Origin: JAABVD01 sp965204545
GTDB lineage: Bacteria > Verrucomicrobiota > Verrucomicrobiia > Opitutales > UBA2995
Length of the DNA stretch: 64,000 nt
Assembly (NCBI GenBank): GCA_965204545.1
Contig: CBDBFA010000003.1
Span: 1,364,001-1,428,000 of the forward strand
Direction: 5' to 3'
Part shown: piece by piece, positions 17,274-26,458 of the stretch
Position numbering within the stretch: the stretch's first letter is position 1
Layout: every line of letters begins with the position of its first letter
Position numbers and translations under genes: made by a program
The notes under the pieces: generated by a model
Databases searched by the model: none
Told to the model about the DNA's origin: nothing
The model's input: the letters and a program-made list of their open reading frames with translations, nothing else

Positions 17274-17314
17274 ACCACCTCGGCGGCTGCACCGCTAAAA
17301 AGCAAATTCCTTTC
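17274..17314 (+). repeat. Dispersed roughly 40-bp intergenic repeat, copy d
   Basis: CGGCGGCTGCACCGCTAAAA followed by AGCAAATTCCTTT is the copy closest to the family consensus. The GCGG-CTGCA-CCGC part can form a short hairpin. It lies between the converging membrane-protein gene and the hipA gene. Confidence 0.55.
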
Positions 17315-17328
17315 TGTAGTAACTTCAG

Positions 17329-18597
17329 TCAGAATTCTTTGAATACCATTGTCGAACGAGCGATCAGCTTTGTTTTGAGCTCTTTCAGAATGGGATGATC
17401 CATTCCTCCTGAATTTATTTCCTCGAGAACACTTCTCACTTGTTCCGGGATTTTAGCCGCCATTTCGGCGATCATTTTTCGAAGTTCAACAAACGGGAAC
17501 TCACATTGCCGGGCCATTCTTTCAAAATGCCTGGGACGAATTTGGGTATCCCGGTAGTAGGGGCCGATCTTCATGGCCAAGCGCCGATCCTTCCGTTGCT
17601 TCAGATAAGGGAGGAGACTTGCCAAGTCGTAGAGAGGAGCGAGGCGTACCTGTCCCCCCACCCCAAGCAACAGGCTGTAATTCTTGGCATGTGCATCGGA
17701 GCCAAGTATCAAAAAATTAAATACGACCGCTTCCATGAATCGCCGGCGATCTTCGATCGAATGGCTCGACCTGTTTAGCAGATTCATGATGTCGGAGACA
17801 CCCGGACCGCCTTCACTCTCATATTTTCCAATAGGATGAATGGATAGAGCCTGACAAACATCCTCCTGATGAACGCGGATCATTTTTCTGCCCGACACCA
17901 TCCTGTCATAGCGTTCCACGCAGATGGCCGTTTCATTTCCAAACCGAATTACTTCACTGTTTGCGGCCCTCAATCCCAGTGCCTTGGCCAGGCTCTGACA
18001 AAAATGTTCGTTCTCAAAGTGTCCATTCAAGTCCGGACGGGGGGGTTTCAGAATATGGGTGGTTGGCTCACTGCCCCAGGGAAGAAACCATTGATTGCCT
18101 CTTCGTTGGAATGCGGTTTTCGCCTGTGCGCCGGCCAGGGAGAACTGTCCTCTGTCCCCGGAAATTCGTCCCAACGCCGGATCGCGTCTCAGATCGGCCA
18201 AGCGCTCCTCAATTTGTTCTGGCGTGAGTAGTGACTTTCCTCCTTCAGCTACGCCATCCGCTTCATCCGGCTTCAAGAATCGAATCGCCCCGGCACAGTC
18301 GTTTCCGATCCCGCCCAAAATTCCGATGCAATCGGAGGCACTGACGCTAAAGCGTAGCGCCCAACGTTGAAGTATCAGTTCATTGTCTGGCAGCAGGCCC
18401 CACAGAAACGGGGATACTTTATCATGTTCATACTCTTTCTCAATCAAAGGCATTGAAAGGGAGAGCGGAACGGCAGCACCCAGCCTGCGGTATTCGTCAT
18501 CATAACGAAATACCAACTTTCCTGCTTTAATTCGATGAAGGGTCCCCATTCGCCGGTCACCTAGATACACTAAAAGCACGGAATCGTTTTCAGGCAT
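17329..18597 (-). CDS. hipA: HipA-family serine/threonine kinase toxin
   Basis: 422-residue kinase of the HipA family. Landmarks are complete: the N-terminal subdomain with VPLSLSMPL, the glycine-rich activation segment SLAGAQAKTA (153-162, equivalent to the region autophosphorylated in E. coli HipA), VERYDR (228-232), HQEDVCQAL (243-251), the catalytic loop LGSDAHAKNYSLL with Asp301, and the metal-binding YDLAS (323-327). Characterised HipA proteins phosphorylate glutamyl-tRNA synthetase and cause growth arrest; the target here is inferred by family only. It lies 3 bp after hipB in the same operon, the usual antitoxin-first order. No catalytic residue appears lost, so the module looks functional. 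Confidence 0.93.
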   Translation of the reverse strand: MPENDSVLLVYLGDRRMGTLHRIKAGKLVFRYDDEYRRLGAAVPLSLSMPLIEKEYEHDKVSPFLWGLLPDNELILQRWALRFSVSASDCIGILGGIGNDCAGAIRFLKPDEADGVAEGGKSLLTPEQIEERLADLRRDPALGRISGDRGQFSLAGAQAKTAFQRRGNQWFLPWGSEPTTHILKPPRPDLNGHFENEHFCQSLAKALGLRAANSEVIRFGNETAICVERYDRMVSGRKMIRVHQEDVCQALSIHPIGKYESEGGPGVSDIMNLLNRSSHSIEDRRRFMEAVVFNFLILGSDAHAKNYSLLLGVGGQVRLAPLYDLASLLPYLKQRKDRRLAMKIGPYYRDTQIRPRHFERMARQCEFPFVELRKMIAEMAAKIPEQVRSVLEEINSGGMDHPILKELKTKLIARSTMVFKEF

Positions 18598-18600
18598 CCT

Positions 18601-18885
18601 CTAAGACTTTCCTAATAGCGTATCCAAATCCGGATAATCGCCCGTGGTGTGTGCCTCACTCCTTTTGCCCGGCGATACCTCCCCCACCAAGTCCACATCC
18701 AGAAAAGCAGCTAATCGAAATACCTTTCCGATCCAGCATTTCTGATTCCCCCGTTCCACCCGCGAGATCCATGCCTGCGTCACCCCCAATTCTTTGGCTA
18801 CATCCCTCTGCGACATACCGCGCTTCCTCCGCGCTGATGCGATAAGCCCCCCTAGATCCTGAATACTTCGGATAGGTATTTTCAT
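18601..18885 (-). CDS. hipB: HipB-type XRE antitoxin and autorepressor
   Basis: 94-residue helix-turn-helix protein. The XRE-type domain spans about residues 8-65, with the recognition unit RDVAKELGVTQAWISRVERG, and ends in a short hydrophilic tail that in HipB proteins contacts the kinase. First gene of the hipBA operon. Three GATAT-N8-ATATC-like palindromes lie just upstream and are the likely operators through which HipB, alone or with HipA, represses the operon. Confidence 0.92.
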   Translation of the reverse strand: MKIPIRSIQDLGGLIASARRKRGMSQRDVAKELGVTQAWISRVERGNQKCWIGKVFRLAAFLDVDLVGEVSPGKRSEAHTTGDYPDLDTLLGKS

Positions 18886-18893
18886 AACATGCT

Positions 18894-18967
18894 GATATTA
18901 ATTTGTATATCGCAGTGTTATGATATTCATTCTTATGTCAAGCTCGCATGATATTCGTTTCGATATC
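18894..18967. promoter_or_regulatory. Triple HipB operator array
   Basis: Three palindromes with two 5-bp half sites 8 bp apart: GATAT-N8-ATATC at 18894-18911 (perfect), GATAT-N8-ATGTC at 18922-18939 (one mismatch) and GATAT-N8-ATATC at 18950-18967 (perfect). Starts are exactly 28 bp apart. The first begins 9 bp upstream of the hipB start codon, so bound repressor would cover the promoter. The half-site/N8/half-site layout is the one known for HipB operators. Confidence 0.75.
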
Positions 18968-19098
18968 ACACCCTCCGGTCTACCGATTGCTTAGCTATCG
19001 ATAGCAAATTACGAAACTGTAGGAGGGGTTTATCCCCCGATCCAGGCGCTGTCGACATTCAATTGGATATCATTTTCCTCAACTCCAGGGATTTTTTT

Positions 19099-19174
<76 letters not shown>

Positions 19175-19190
19175 TTCCAGGAAGTGGCGG

Positions 19191-19219
19191 ATAACAATCT
19201 GTCCGCGTTGGTCCGTCAA
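19191..19219 (-). promoter_or_regulatory. Promoter of tRNA-Phe copy 2
   Basis: On the minus strand TTGACG (19214-19219) and TGTTAT (19191-19196) are 17 bp apart. The block AATTCAAGTTGACGG before it is shared with the first copy, indicating duplication of gene plus promoter. Confidence 0.6.
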
Positions 19220-19318
19220 CTTGAATTTCCGGGGGCTCGCAGAGGATTTTGTCGTGCTGCCAGGAAATAATATGAAGGGTTGATTCCTCTTGTTCTTAAC
19301 CCACAATTGGCGGGAAGG

Positions 19319-19708
19319 ATGAAAACATTATTGGCAGCGCTGGTCACCCTGGTGGTTCTGAATCCACTTTGCTGCTGCTTGACCTTTGCTGATTTGGCCG
19401 GAGCGGATCCGGGAGATGGAGCCCTTGCTTCCTGTTGCGCCGGGGACCCGGAGTCCAAAACCTTACCTGAACCGGGGCATGATGCGGCTAATTGTGAGCA
19501 CAAGGCCCTTAAAGATTCGTTCCTCAAACCCAACTCCGCTGCTTCAATGCCGGAGGTCCCGGCAAATCCGGTTAGCGGCCTCTTTAATCCATCTACCCAT
19601 CCGAAGCATTTCCACCGCCCCCCCAAGGTCTTGGAGAAGACGGGCGCGCCTGAACCCCTCATGAAAAAGTGGGTTAGCGTTCAGACGGACTGCGTACGGA
19701 GATTGTGA
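19319..19708 (+). CDS. Small secreted Cys/His-rich protein ahead of the metal-efflux operon
   Basis: 129 residues from the ATG at 19319, with GGAAGG immediately before it. A signal peptide holds a CCC cluster near its end (LVVLNPLCCCLTFADL), followed by SCCAGDP, NCEHK and HPKHFHRPPK. The many cysteines and histidines and the position in front of a heavy-metal RND system suggest a periplasmic or membrane-attached metal-binding role; this is inference, as I do not recognise a named family. A gap of 98 bp containing two hairpins separates it from the adaptor gene. Confidence 0.7.
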   Translation: MKTLLAALVTLVVLNPLCCCLTFADLAGADPGDGALASCCAGDPESKTLPEPGHDAANCEHKALKDSFLKPNSAASMPEVPANPVSGLFNPSTHPKHFHRPPKVLEKTGAPEPLMKKWVSVQTDCVRRL

Positions 19709-19720
19709 GTTTTCATCGCT

Positions 19721-19768
19721 GAGACCCTAAGGTCTCCCAAATCCGAAGGGAGCCGGAAAGTTCGGCTC
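19721..19768 (+). other. Two adjacent hairpins upstream of the efflux adaptor gene
   Basis: GAGACC-CTAA-GGTCTC (19721-19736) and GAGCCG-N7-CGGCTC (19750-19768) are perfect 6-bp stems. Neither is followed by a good T tract, so they look more like mRNA-processing or regulatory structures than terminators. A MerR-type operator is also conceivable. Confidence 0.4.
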
Positions 19769-19806
19769 ATCCCGTTTAACCATTGTAACGCAACCTTTCG
19801 TATTCG

Positions 19807-21636
19807 ATGAATTCACAATCCAAAAAACTACTTAAATTATTACCGATAATTTCCGGGGGCATGGCCGGGGTTCTCCTCGGCTATATTCTATTCCGTCCGG
19901 GGGCCGAATCCGATCCGGCCATTCCGGCCCCCGGGAAGGAGGCGCAAACCTGGACCTGTTCCATGCACCCGCAGGTCCAACTGCCCGGCCCGGGCAAATG
20001 CCCCATTTGCGCCATGGATCTGATTCCCCTCGGAGAGGGTCATCTGGCGGAGGACGGGGCAACGTTTCACCTTTCCCATACCTCAAAAGCCTTGGCCTCC
20101 ATCCAAACGACAGCGGTCCGAGAGGGCGAGGCACACCGGGATCTGAGATTGTTCGGCAAGGTGTCCTACGATGAAACCCGCCTGAAAACCATCAGCGCGC
20201 GGTTTCCGGCGCGTATTGAAAAACTCTACGTCAACGCCACCGGTATCCAGGTAAAACAAGGTGATCACCTGGCCTTGGTTTACAGCCAGGACTTGTTGGC
20301 TGCACAGTCCGATCTGGTGAGTTCCTTGAAGTTCAGCGCCGGATCCGATGCCACTCAAGGTCCCAGGGAACAGTTGAGGCAATGGGGTTTTTCGGAGGCG
20401 GATATCAGCTCCATCGAATCCAGTTTGACCGTGCAGGAGTTTTTGGAAATCGACGCCCCCATCGGCGGCACCATAGTGAGCAAGTCCATTCATGAAGGGG
20501 ACCACGTGGAGATGGGAATGAACTTTTTCACCATCGCCGATTTGACCCACGTATGGATCACTCTGGACGTGTACGAATCCGACCTTCCATGGGTTCACTA
20601 CGGCCAGGAAATTTCCATCAGTCCCGAGGGAAGTCCGGGTCGAAAATTCACTGGAAAAGTGTCCTTGATATACCCTGAAATCGACCCCGTAACCCGTACC
20701 GCCAAAGTGCGCGTTTCCATTCCCAACCCCGAGCGGTTTCTCAAACCGGGGCAGTTTGTTCGAGGGGTATTATCGGCTTATCTGAACGCGGAGGGGGAAG
20801 TCATGGTAGCCGACCTCACCGGCAAGTGGATCAGTCCCATGCACCCGGAAGTGGTCAAGGATGGCCCGGGCCAATGCGACGTGTGCGGCATGGATCTGGT
20901 GCCGGCCCGGGAAATGGGACTCGAGCCCATCTCCTCTGTGGCCTTACCCCTTTTGATCCCCAGTTCGTCCGTGCTGCGAACCGGCAAACGCGCCGTCGTT
21001 TACATCGAACAAGAGCTGAGCGGCGCCCTTCATTATGAGGGACGCGAAATCGAGCTCGGGCCGCGGGCCGGAGATCAATTTGTCGTCCTGAGTGGGCTTG
21101 AAGCTGGAGAAAAGGTTGTCAGCCAAGGCGCCTTCAAAATCGACAGCGCAATGCAGATCCAGGCAAAACCGAGCATGATGAACCCCGAGGACCGGGTTCC
21201 TATCCCTCCCGTCCCGGAGATCCCCGGGGAGCTCGGGCCGCAAATACTGGGCCCTTATCTGAAACTGCAAGCCGCTCTCTCGGCGGATGATTTGCCGGCG
21301 GCCCAAGACCAGATCGAAGCCATGATGGAGTTGGCTGGGCAAACCGGTCCCTTGCCCGCCCTCCTCCAAGACATGCGGGCGGCCGACTCACTGGAAGGTA
21401 TACGCAAGCCGTTCTTCGATCAACTTTCGGCCGCCATGATTAAGGCTGCAAAATCTGGTCTGCTCCGCCATGAAGGGGACCTCTGGCTCATGCATTGCCC
21501 CATGGTATACGAAGACGGAGGAGCCGATTGGCTGCAAACTGCCGAATCCTTGCGCAACCCCTACTTCGGCGCCGCCATGCTGATCTGTGGGGAGGTGAAG
21601 GAAAACCTGACTTCACACCGCGATCATGCGCCCTGA
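19807..21636 (+). CDS. CusB-type periplasmic adaptor with two heavy-metal-binding domains
   Basis: 609-residue membrane-fusion protein of a heavy-metal RND pump. An N-terminal anchor (about 10-30) is followed by a heavy-metal-binding domain (WTCSMHPQVQLPGPGKCPIC, about 48-74), the adaptor core (lipoyl-like and beta-barrel domains, about 85-330), a second metal-binding domain (MHPEVVKDGPGQCDVCGMDL, about 342-364), the end of the adaptor region, and a C-terminal DUF3347-like domain containing LWLMHCPMVYEDGGADWLQ. Having the metal-binding domain twice, once inside the adaptor, is unusual. The paired Cys/Met/His motifs point to Cu or Ag. The gene overlaps the pump gene by 11 nt. No outer-membrane factor gene is in the operon. 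Confidence 0.9.
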   Translation: MNSQSKKLLKLLPIISGGMAGVLLGYILFRPGAESDPAIPAPGKEAQTWTCSMHPQVQLPGPGKCPICAMDLIPLGEGHLAEDGATFHLSHTSKALASIQTTAVREGEAHRDLRLFGKVSYDETRLKTISARFPARIEKLYVNATGIQVKQGDHLALVYSQDLLAAQSDLVSSLKFSAGSDATQGPREQLRQWGFSEADISSIESSLTVQEFLEIDAPIGGTIVSKSIHEGDHVEMGMNFFTIADLTHVWITLDVYESDLPWVHYGQEISISPEGSPGRKFTGKVSLIYPEIDPVTRTAKVRVSIPNPERFLKPGQFVRGVLSAYLNAEGEVMVADLTGKWISPMHPEVVKDGPGQCDVCGMDLVPAREMGLEPISSVALPLLIPSSSVLRTGKRAVVYIEQELSGALHYEGREIELGPRAGDQFVVLSGLEAGEKVVSQGAFKIDSAMQIQAKPSMMNPEDRVPIPPVPEIPGELGPQILGPYLKLQAALSADDLPAAQDQIEAMMELAGQTGPLPALLQDMRAADSLEGIRKPFFDQLSAAMIKAAKSGLLRHEGDLWLMHCPMVYEDGGADWLQTAESLRNPYFGAAMLICGEVKENLTSHRDHAP

Positions 21637-24600
21637 TCATCCACCCAATCCCGTCGACAAGCTGATCCGGTTCTGTCTGGAGAACAAACTTGTCGTCTTC
21701 ATTTTTGCCGCCGGTCTGATCTTTTGGGGCGTAAGGGTCGCTCCCTTCGACTGGAACATCCCCTGGCTCGAGCGGAATCCCATACCTGTGGATGCCATAC
21801 CCGACATAGGGGAAAACCAACAAATCGTATTTACCGATTGGTCGGGCCGTTCCCCCCAGGACGTCGAGGACCAAATCACTTATCCCCTGACCACGGCCCT
21901 TCTCGGTTTACCCAAGGTCAAGGCCATTCGCAGTTACAGCATGTTCGGTTTTGCTTCGATATACATCATTTTCGAGGAGCAGGCCGAGTTCTATTGGACC
22001 CGCAGCCGCATTTTGGAAAAGTTGAACAGCCTTCCCCAAGGAACGCTGCCGACCGGGGTTGTCCCCAAACTGGGTCCCGATGCCACGGCTTTGGGGCAGG
22101 TGTTCTGGTATACCCTGGAAGGCCGGGACGAGGAGGGAAACCCGGCTGGCGGCTGGGATCTGCACGAATTGCGCAGTATTCAGGACTGGTACGTCCGCTT
22201 TGCCCTGCAAGGAGTGAACGGAGTCTCGGAAGTCGCCTCGATAGGGGGGTACGTGAGGGAGTACCAGGTCGATGTCGATCCCGATGCTCTACGCACCTAC
22301 GGCATCAATCTACACCAGGTATTTGACGCGGTCCGCAACAGCAATATCGATGTCGGCGCCCGCACCATCGAAATAAACCAGGTCGAATACGTCATCCGCG
22401 GTCTCGGATACATCAGGAGCCTGGATGACCTCCGCCAAACGGTTATCGCCCAACGCGAGCACGTCCCGATCACCCTTGATCAAGTGGCCCAAATCGAATT
22501 TGGCCCGGCTGTTCGGCGCGGAGTGTTGGACAAGGAGGGTGCTGAAGCCGTGGGCGGGGTGGTGGTCACCCGCTACGGGGAAAACCCACTTTCCACTATC
22601 CAGGCCGTCAAAGAAACGATCCGCGAGATTTCGCCGGGCCTACCCAAAAAGACGTTGGAGAACGGCAGGGTGAGCCAGTTGACCATCGTGCCCTTTTACG
22701 ACCGGACGGGTCTGATCCATGAAACCTTGGGCACCTTGGAAAACGCCGTCCGGCAACAGATCCTCGTCACCATCATGGTCGTATTGCTCATGTTGTTTCA
22801 CCTGCGTAGCGCCGCTTTGATATCCGGGGTTTTACCCCTGGCGGTCCTGTTTTCTTTTATTTGTATGAGCATCTTCGGGATAGACGCCAATCTGGTGGCG
22901 CTTTCCGGAATCGCCATCGCCATCGGAACCATTGTCGACATGGGTGTCGTTCTGACCGAAAACATCATCAAACATTCGGATTCGGCCAAGGTCTCGGCGG
23001 ACCGACGGCTTTCCACCCTGGAAATCGTCTACAACGCCTGTTCGGAAGTGGGCGGCGCCGTGGTCACGGCGGTGTTGACCACCGTAATCAGTTTCCTGCC
23101 GGTGTTTACCATGGAAGCGGCGGAAGGGAAGTTGTTCAAGCCGTTGGCCTACACCAAAACCTTTGCCTTGATCGGATCCATTGTGGTGGCGCTGGCCATC
23201 ATCCCTCCCTTGGCCCACGGGTTGATTTCCGGCCAGTTCAAAACCGAACACCTTCGCAAGAGCTTCTGGGCGGCGCTGGGCCTTCTCAGCCTTGCTGCGG
23301 CAATCGGGGTAAGCTGGTTTCCCTGGTGGTTGTGTGCGGTGATTTCAGCCGCTGCCTGTTTCCAAATTTTCAGGGACCGGCTGTCCACGGGCTATACCCG
23401 TTGGTGCTCCGTATCTTTGCACATCATGGTAGCCCTGATGGTGGCCGTTCTGCTCGCACGTGACTGGGAGCCCCTGGGCCCGCAACATTCCAACGCCAAC
23501 CTGGCATTTGTTCTCCTGGCCATCGGCGGGCTGCTGGGCATCTTCCACCTCTTCATTCGCCTCTACCCCCGGTTGCTGGAATGGGTTCTCAGATTCAAAG
23601 TGGTTTTTCTCGGCGCCGGCATTCTAATCATTGCCGCCGGATTCCTGATATGGAGAGATCTCAAAGAAGAGTTCATGCCCAACCTGGATGAGGGTTCTTT
23701 CCTGTGGATGCCCACCACCATGCCCCACGCCTCCATCGGCGAGGTCATGGACGTCATCCAAAAACAGGACAGGGCCATTCGGACCATTCCCGAGGTGGAA
23801 ACCGTAGTGGGAAAATTGGGGCGAGTGGAGAGCCCGCTCGACCCCGCTCCGTTATCAATGATAGAGACCGTTATCAATTATAAGCCGGAATACATTACGG
23901 ATGAAAAGGGAAACATCCTCACGTTTGCTTTCGATGGAAAGACCCGGACCTACCTCAGGGATGCAGATGGCGCCCTCATCCCCGATTCAGGAGGTCGGCC
24001 CTTCAGAAACTGGCGCGACTCGATTACGAGTTCGGACGATATCTGGGATGAAATCGTAAGGGTCGCCCAGGTGACGGGAACGACTTCGGCCCCTAAATTG
24101 CAACCCATTGCAGCCCGCCTGGTCATGCTGCAAAGCGGCATGCGGGCACCCATGGGCATCAAGGTATTCGGTCCTGATCTGCCGACCCTGGAATCTGCCG
24201 CTTTGCAGATCGAGGCCCAACTGAAGCAAATACCATCCATAAATGCGGCGACGGTTTTTGCCGATCGGGTAGTGGGCAAGCCCTATCTGGAGATCGACAT
24301 CAACCGCCAGGCTATCGCGCGCTATGGCATCAGCATTCGGGCCGTACAGGACGTTATCGAGGTGGCCATAGGGGGAATTCCCGTCACCCAGACCGTCGAA
24401 GGCAGGGAACGCTACCCGGTTCGTCTCCGCTACCTGCGCGAATTGAGAGACAACATCGAGGAAATCGGGAATATCCTCGTTGCCGGTTCCGACGGCGTGC
24501 AAATACCCCTCAAACAATTGGCCGAAATCAGGTACGTGCGCGGGCCCCAAGTGATCAAGAGCGAAGACACCTTTCTGGTCGGTTACGTCATCTTCGACAA

Positions 24601-25324
24601 AAGACCGGGTTATTCGGAAGTTGAGGTGGTCGAGAGTGCGGATGCATTTCTTAAGCAGCAATTGGCAACCGGCGAACTCCTGCTGCCCACAGGAGTAAGT
24701 TTCCGGTTCACCGGGAGTTATGAAAACCAAGTCAGAGCCGAAAAAAAGCTCCGGATCGTTTTGCCGGTGGCCTTGTTCGCTATCTTCATCATTCTCTATT
24801 TTCAATTCCGAAGGGTCTCCACCTCCCTGCTGGTGTTCTCCGGCATCGCCTTCGCCTGGTCGGGAGGATTCATCCTCATCTGGCTTTACGGGCAACCCTG
24901 GTTTTTCGATTTTGACCTCTTCGGCACCAATTTGCGGCAACTGTTTCAAATGAAAACGATAAACCTCAGCGTGGCGGTCTGGGTCGGGTTCCTGGCGCTT
25001 TTCGGGATCGCTACCGATAACGGGGTAATCGTGTGCACTTACTTGCGGCAGACCTTTGCCGAGAGAAAGCCCATCACGGTTCAGGCTATTCGGGAAGCGG
25101 TGGTTTACGCGGGCAATAAGCGCGTCCGCCCCGCCCTGATGACCAGCGCCACCACCATCCTGGCCCTGCTTCCCGTCCTGACTTCAACCGGACGCGGCGC
25201 CGACATCATGGTCCCGATGGCCATCCCCACCTTCGGGGGAATGCTGCTGGCTCTCCTGACAATTTTTGTCGTTCCAGCCCTCTACGCCCTTATCGAAGAA
25301 ATCAAACTGGGTCGAAACTCTTGA
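21626..25324 (+). CDS. CusA/CzcA-type heavy-metal RND efflux pump
   Basis: 1232-residue inner-membrane proton-driven exporter. The N-terminus (FCLENKLVVFIF, then PIPVDAIPDIGENQQIVFTDWSG) and IAIGTIVDMGVVLTENIIKH, which carries the membrane Asp and Glu used for proton transfer, are diagnostic. The periplasmic clamp has MRAPMGIKVFGPDLPTLE. It is roughly 180 residues longer than E. coli CusA. Extra sequence includes a hydrophobic stretch around residues 545-650 that adds about three membrane segments after TM6, and a loop near 760-800 (GNILTFAFDGKTRTYLRDAD). Together with the adaptor it probably exports Cu+ or Ag+ from the periplasm; ion specificity is inferred from the adaptor's metal motifs. 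Confidence 0.92.
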   Translation: MRPDHPPNPVDKLIRFCLENKLVVFIFAAGLIFWGVRVAPFDWNIPWLERNPIPVDAIPDIGENQQIVFTDWSGRSPQDVEDQITYPLTTALLGLPKVKAIRSYSMFGFASIYIIFEEQAEFYWTRSRILEKLNSLPQGTLPTGVVPKLGPDATALGQVFWYTLEGRDEEGNPAGGWDLHELRSIQDWYVRFALQGVNGVSEVASIGGYVREYQVDVDPDALRTYGINLHQVFDAVRNSNIDVGARTIEINQVEYVIRGLGYIRSLDDLRQTVIAQREHVPITLDQVAQIEFGPAVRRGVLDKEGAEAVGGVVVTRYGENPLSTIQAVKETIREISPGLPKKTLENGRVSQLTIVPFYDRTGLIHETLGTLENAVRQQILVTIMVVLLMLFHLRSAALISGVLPLAVLFSFICMSIFGIDANLVALSGIAIAIGTIVDMGVVLTENIIKHSDSAKVSADRRLSTLEIVYNACSEVGGAVVTAVLTTVISFLPVFTMEAAEGKLFKPLAYTKTFALIGSIVVALAIIPPLAHGLISGQFKTEHLRKSFWAALGLLSLAAAIGVSWFPWWLCAVISAAACFQIFRDRLSTGYTRWCSVSLHIMVALMVAVLLARDWEPLGPQHSNANLAFVLLAIGGLLGIFHLFIRLYPRLLEWVLRFKVVFLGAGILIIAAGFLIWRDLKEEFMPNLDEGSFLWMPTTMPHASIGEVMDVIQKQDRAIRTIPEVETVVGKLGRVESPLDPAPLSMIETVINYKPEYITDEKGNILTFAFDGKTRTYLRDADGALIPDSGGRPFRNWRDSITSSDDIWDEIVRVAQVTGTTSAPKLQPIAARLVMLQSGMRAPMGIKVFGPDLPTLESAALQIEAQLKQIPSINAATVFADRVVGKPYLEIDINRQAIARYGISIRAVQDVIEVAIGGIPVTQTVEGRERYPVRLRYLRELRDNIEEIGNILVAGSDGVQIPLKQLAEIRYVRGPQVIKSEDTFLVGYVIFDKRPGYSEVEVVESADAFLKQQLATGELLLPTGVSFRFTGSYENQVRAEKKLRIVLPVALFAIFIILYFQFRRVSTSLLVFSGIAFAWSGGFILIWLYGQPWFFDFDLFGTNLRQLFQMKTINLSVAVWVGFLALFGIATDNGVIVCTYLRQTFAERKPITVQAIREAVVYAGNKRVRPALMTSATTILALLPVLTSTGRGADIMVPMAIPTFGGMLLALLTIFVVPALYALIEEIKLGRNS

Positions 25325-25667
25325 AGAAGATGATCTCGCAAAGCTCACTAAGAGGGAACCACAGAAGGCACAAAAACCACAAAAAAATATTTTCGCGTTT
25401 TGTGTGTTCATCCAAAACAACGCTTCGACTTATGCCTTCGGCAACAGGAAAAAGCGCCGGAAGCGCCAGTTAGGAATGAGGAATTAGTAATTGGATCCAC
25501 GAAGCACGGTTTGGGCGAAACAGGATCCGCGGTCAAATTCCACTAAATCCACAATGCTCCTTCGTGACTCAATGCTTCGCCCCCAGAGCCAAGCATCCAG
25601 CCTCCAGTATCCAGTATCCAGAATCCAGCATCCAGCATCCAGCATCAAGGATCGAGCATCCAGAACC
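25325..25667. repeat. Gene-free stretch with 7-bp tandem repeat ATCCAGN
   Basis: No gene is visible here. At 25360-25400 there is a low-complexity ACCACAGAAGGCACAAAAAC-like run. From about 25591 to 25663 nine near-perfect 7-bp units ATCCAGN run in tandem (with variants ATCAAGG and ATCGAGC), ending 5 bp before the stop codon of the minus-strand protease gene. This is the same unit, in the same place relative to its gene, as at 1997-2042. Confidence 0.75.
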
Positions 25668-26384
25668 TCAATTCCTTCCGCGCAACAGGATCAAATAAAC
25701 CAGATTCATCAAGGAACCGGCGAAAGCGGCAACGTAGGTCCATCCGGCCGCATTGAGGGTGGCGGCTACTCCGCCCGCTTCTTCCCGGGCAATGATCCCC
25801 AGTCCCTCCAATTCGCGTTTGGCCCGCCTGGTGGCGTCGAACTCCACCGGCAGGGTGACCAGATGAAACAACGTCAACATGGCGTAAATGATGATCCCCA
25901 GATCGATGGCCAACCCCCAGGGAAGCAACCCGAGAAAGATGCCCCCGATCATGATAAAGGGCAGAAAACTTGCCGCGACGTTGACCGCCGGGGCCATGGT
26001 CTGCCTGATGTTCATCATGACGTAACCCACCTTGTGTTGGATGGCATGGCCGGCTTCGTGGGCGGCAACCCCCACCGCAGCCAGACTCGAACTGCGGTAG
26101 TTGTGGTCGCTCAGGGCCAATTTTTTATGGATGGGGTCGTAGTGATCCGTCAGTTGGCCGGGCACGCGCACGATTTTTACGTCGCGTATACCCGCCTTGC
26201 GCATGATGGCATCGGCCGCCTCATAACCCGTAATCCCTCCACGGGATGGGACGCGCGAATACTTGGCATAGGCCGATTTGACCTTCATCTGGGCCCACAT
26301 GGCAAAGATGAAAGCGGCCGCGAACAACAACAGGCCCGAAGCCCCCGGCAAAATGAAAAAGGAAAATACAGGTGCGATGCTCAT
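25668..26384 (-). CDS. YugP-family membrane zinc metallopeptidase
   Basis: 238-residue membrane protein of the neutral zinc metallopeptidase (YugP) family. An N-terminal membrane segment precedes the zinc-binding helix VAAHEAGHAIQH (HEAGH), followed by two more hydrophobic segments (FLPFIMIGGIFLGLLPWG, LGIIIYAMLTLFHLV) and the second conserved motif LPVEFDATRRAKREL, whose Glu is probably the third zinc ligand. The C-terminal part (AAGWTYVAAFAGSLMNLVYL) is typical. Substrates are unknown. Monocistronic by spacing. Confidence 0.9.
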   Translation of the reverse strand: MSIAPVFSFFILPGASGLLLFAAAFIFAMWAQMKVKSAYAKYSRVPSRGGITGYEAADAIMRKAGIRDVKIVRVPGQLTDHYDPIHKKLALSDHNYRSSSLAAVGVAAHEAGHAIQHKVGYVMMNIRQTMAPAVNVAASFLPFIMIGGIFLGLLPWGLAIDLGIIIYAMLTLFHLVTLPVEFDATRRAKRELEGLGIIAREEAGGVAATLNAAGWTYVAAFAGSLMNLVYLILLRGRN

Positions 26385-26458
26385 AAATCTTATGGTTTAA
26401 ACTAAATGATTGGGAAATGAACAAGCAGGCGATGTTCCGAAAGAAAATTCAATCCTTT

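Noticed and set aside
7005..17314. Integron attC sites
   Set aside because: The four repeats lack the GTTRRRY/RYYYAAC core pair and no integrase is seen.
25591..25663. CRISPR array
   Set aside because: The unit is 7 bp without unique spacers and there are no cas genes.
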